Positions 63,831 to 64,000 of a stretch of 64,000 bases of DNA are shown piece by piece (position 1 is the stretch's first letter; every line of letters starts with the position of its first letter). The stretch covers positions 1-64,000 of the forward strand of contig JAOAPY010000032.1 in NCBI GenBank assembly GCA_025463135.1, written 5' to 3'. Source of the stretch: Acidobacteriota bacterium. GTDB taxonomy: Bacteria; Acidobacteriota; Blastocatellia; Pyrinomonadales; Pyrinomonadaceae. The position numbers and the translations under genes are program-made. The notes under the pieces were generated by a model. It did no database searches and was not told where the DNA came from. It saw nothing but the letters and a program-made list of their open reading frames with translations.

Positions 63831-63863
63831 TTGTTAAGTCAAGTTGGCAACGGAGCTTGTCGA

Positions 63864-63950
63864 ACCCGCGCAGCGGATGGCAAGCATAAAGCCTGGGCTG
63901 GGCAGCGGAACCCCAGGCCTTATGCTGTCGCCCACATCGCGGGCTAAGGC
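63864..63950. repeat. Dispersed repeat family E, copy 3 (full inverted form)
   Basis: cccgcgcagcggatgg...cataaagcctggg and the complementary ccccaggccttatg...cccacatcgcggg form two nested arms. It is the most complete copy of the family in the window. It lies upstream of the efflux gene start. Confidence 0.8.
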
Positions 63951-64000
63951 AATCGCAAACCCCTTTCATCAGTTTCATCATCCTAAAGTCTCCTGAGGCA

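Noticed and set aside
1-64000. Prophage, integrative element or insertion sequence
   Set aside because: No integrase, transposase, phage structural gene or tRNA attachment site was recognised anywhere in the window.

Overview
The window looks like chromosomal DNA of an Acidobacteriota bacterium, most likely class Blastocatellia. This is inferred from gene style: two large TonB-dependent receptors with an N-terminal carboxypeptidase-regulatory domain and no SusD partner, a Calx-beta/DUF4214 giant secreted protein, a DUF1571 protein, many two-component systems, and intergenic gaps filled with hairpin-forming dispersed repeats. No rRNA, tRNA, CRISPR array, phage gene or transposase was recognised.

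Layout. 0.3-6.6 kb: an S15/CocE-type secreted hydrolase (minus strand), a drug-type ABC exporter pair, a secreted esterase, a secreted unknown protein and a STAS-domain protein without the usual phospho-acceptor. 7.0-12.9 kb: one 1964-residue secreted multidomain protein (Calx-beta, glucose/sorbosone-dehydrogenase-like propeller, dockerin-like, cohesin-like and DUF4214 parts). 13.0-14.2 kb: a Na+/H+ antiporter (minus strand). 14.5-27.3 kb: a potassium-uptake region. It holds a KdpD C-terminal-type kinase and KdpE, a small outer-membrane-type protein, two tiny membrane ORFs (the second is KdpF), KdpA, KdpB, KdpC, a free-standing KdpD N-terminal/USP protein, and a second kinase/receiver pair. 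KdpD is therefore split into two genes about 8 kb apart. 27.7-30.0 kb: peptide deformylase and a PQQ-type beta-propeller protein. 30.1-35.8 kb: a TonB-dependent receptor divergent from an NtrB/NtrC-type kinase and sigma-54 activator.

36.2-50.5 kb is the most unusual part: a one-strand, tightly packed run of about 14 genes, often with ATGA overlaps. It encodes a DUF1571 protein, a radical SAM/SPASM enzyme, an ABC exporter, two tandem MGDG-synthase/MurG-type glycosyltransferases, a DegT aminotransferase, a sugar epimerase, a NodB-type deacetylase, a HAD phosphatase, a class III aminotransferase, a CapK/PaaK-like adenylate-forming enzyme, a small membrane protein and a B12-binding radical SAM enzyme. 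Together they read as a pathway making and exporting an amino-sugar-containing glycolipid or small molecule. I could not match the set to a described pathway.

50.9-57.1 kb: an OmpR/EnvZ-type pair, a TonB-dependent receptor and a YVTN beta-propeller protein; similar 11-bp-periodic direct repeats precede both the regulator and the receptor. 57.3-62.1 kb: two translationally coupled large secreted proteins of unknown function, one with a possible helical toroid and one a beta-helix. 62.3-63.8 kb: an OprM/NodT-type outer membrane efflux lipoprotein (minus strand).

At least nine different hairpin or inverted-repeat families sit in the gaps, several with two to four copies here. Some overlap gene ends and supply a stop codon or an apparent N-terminal extension.
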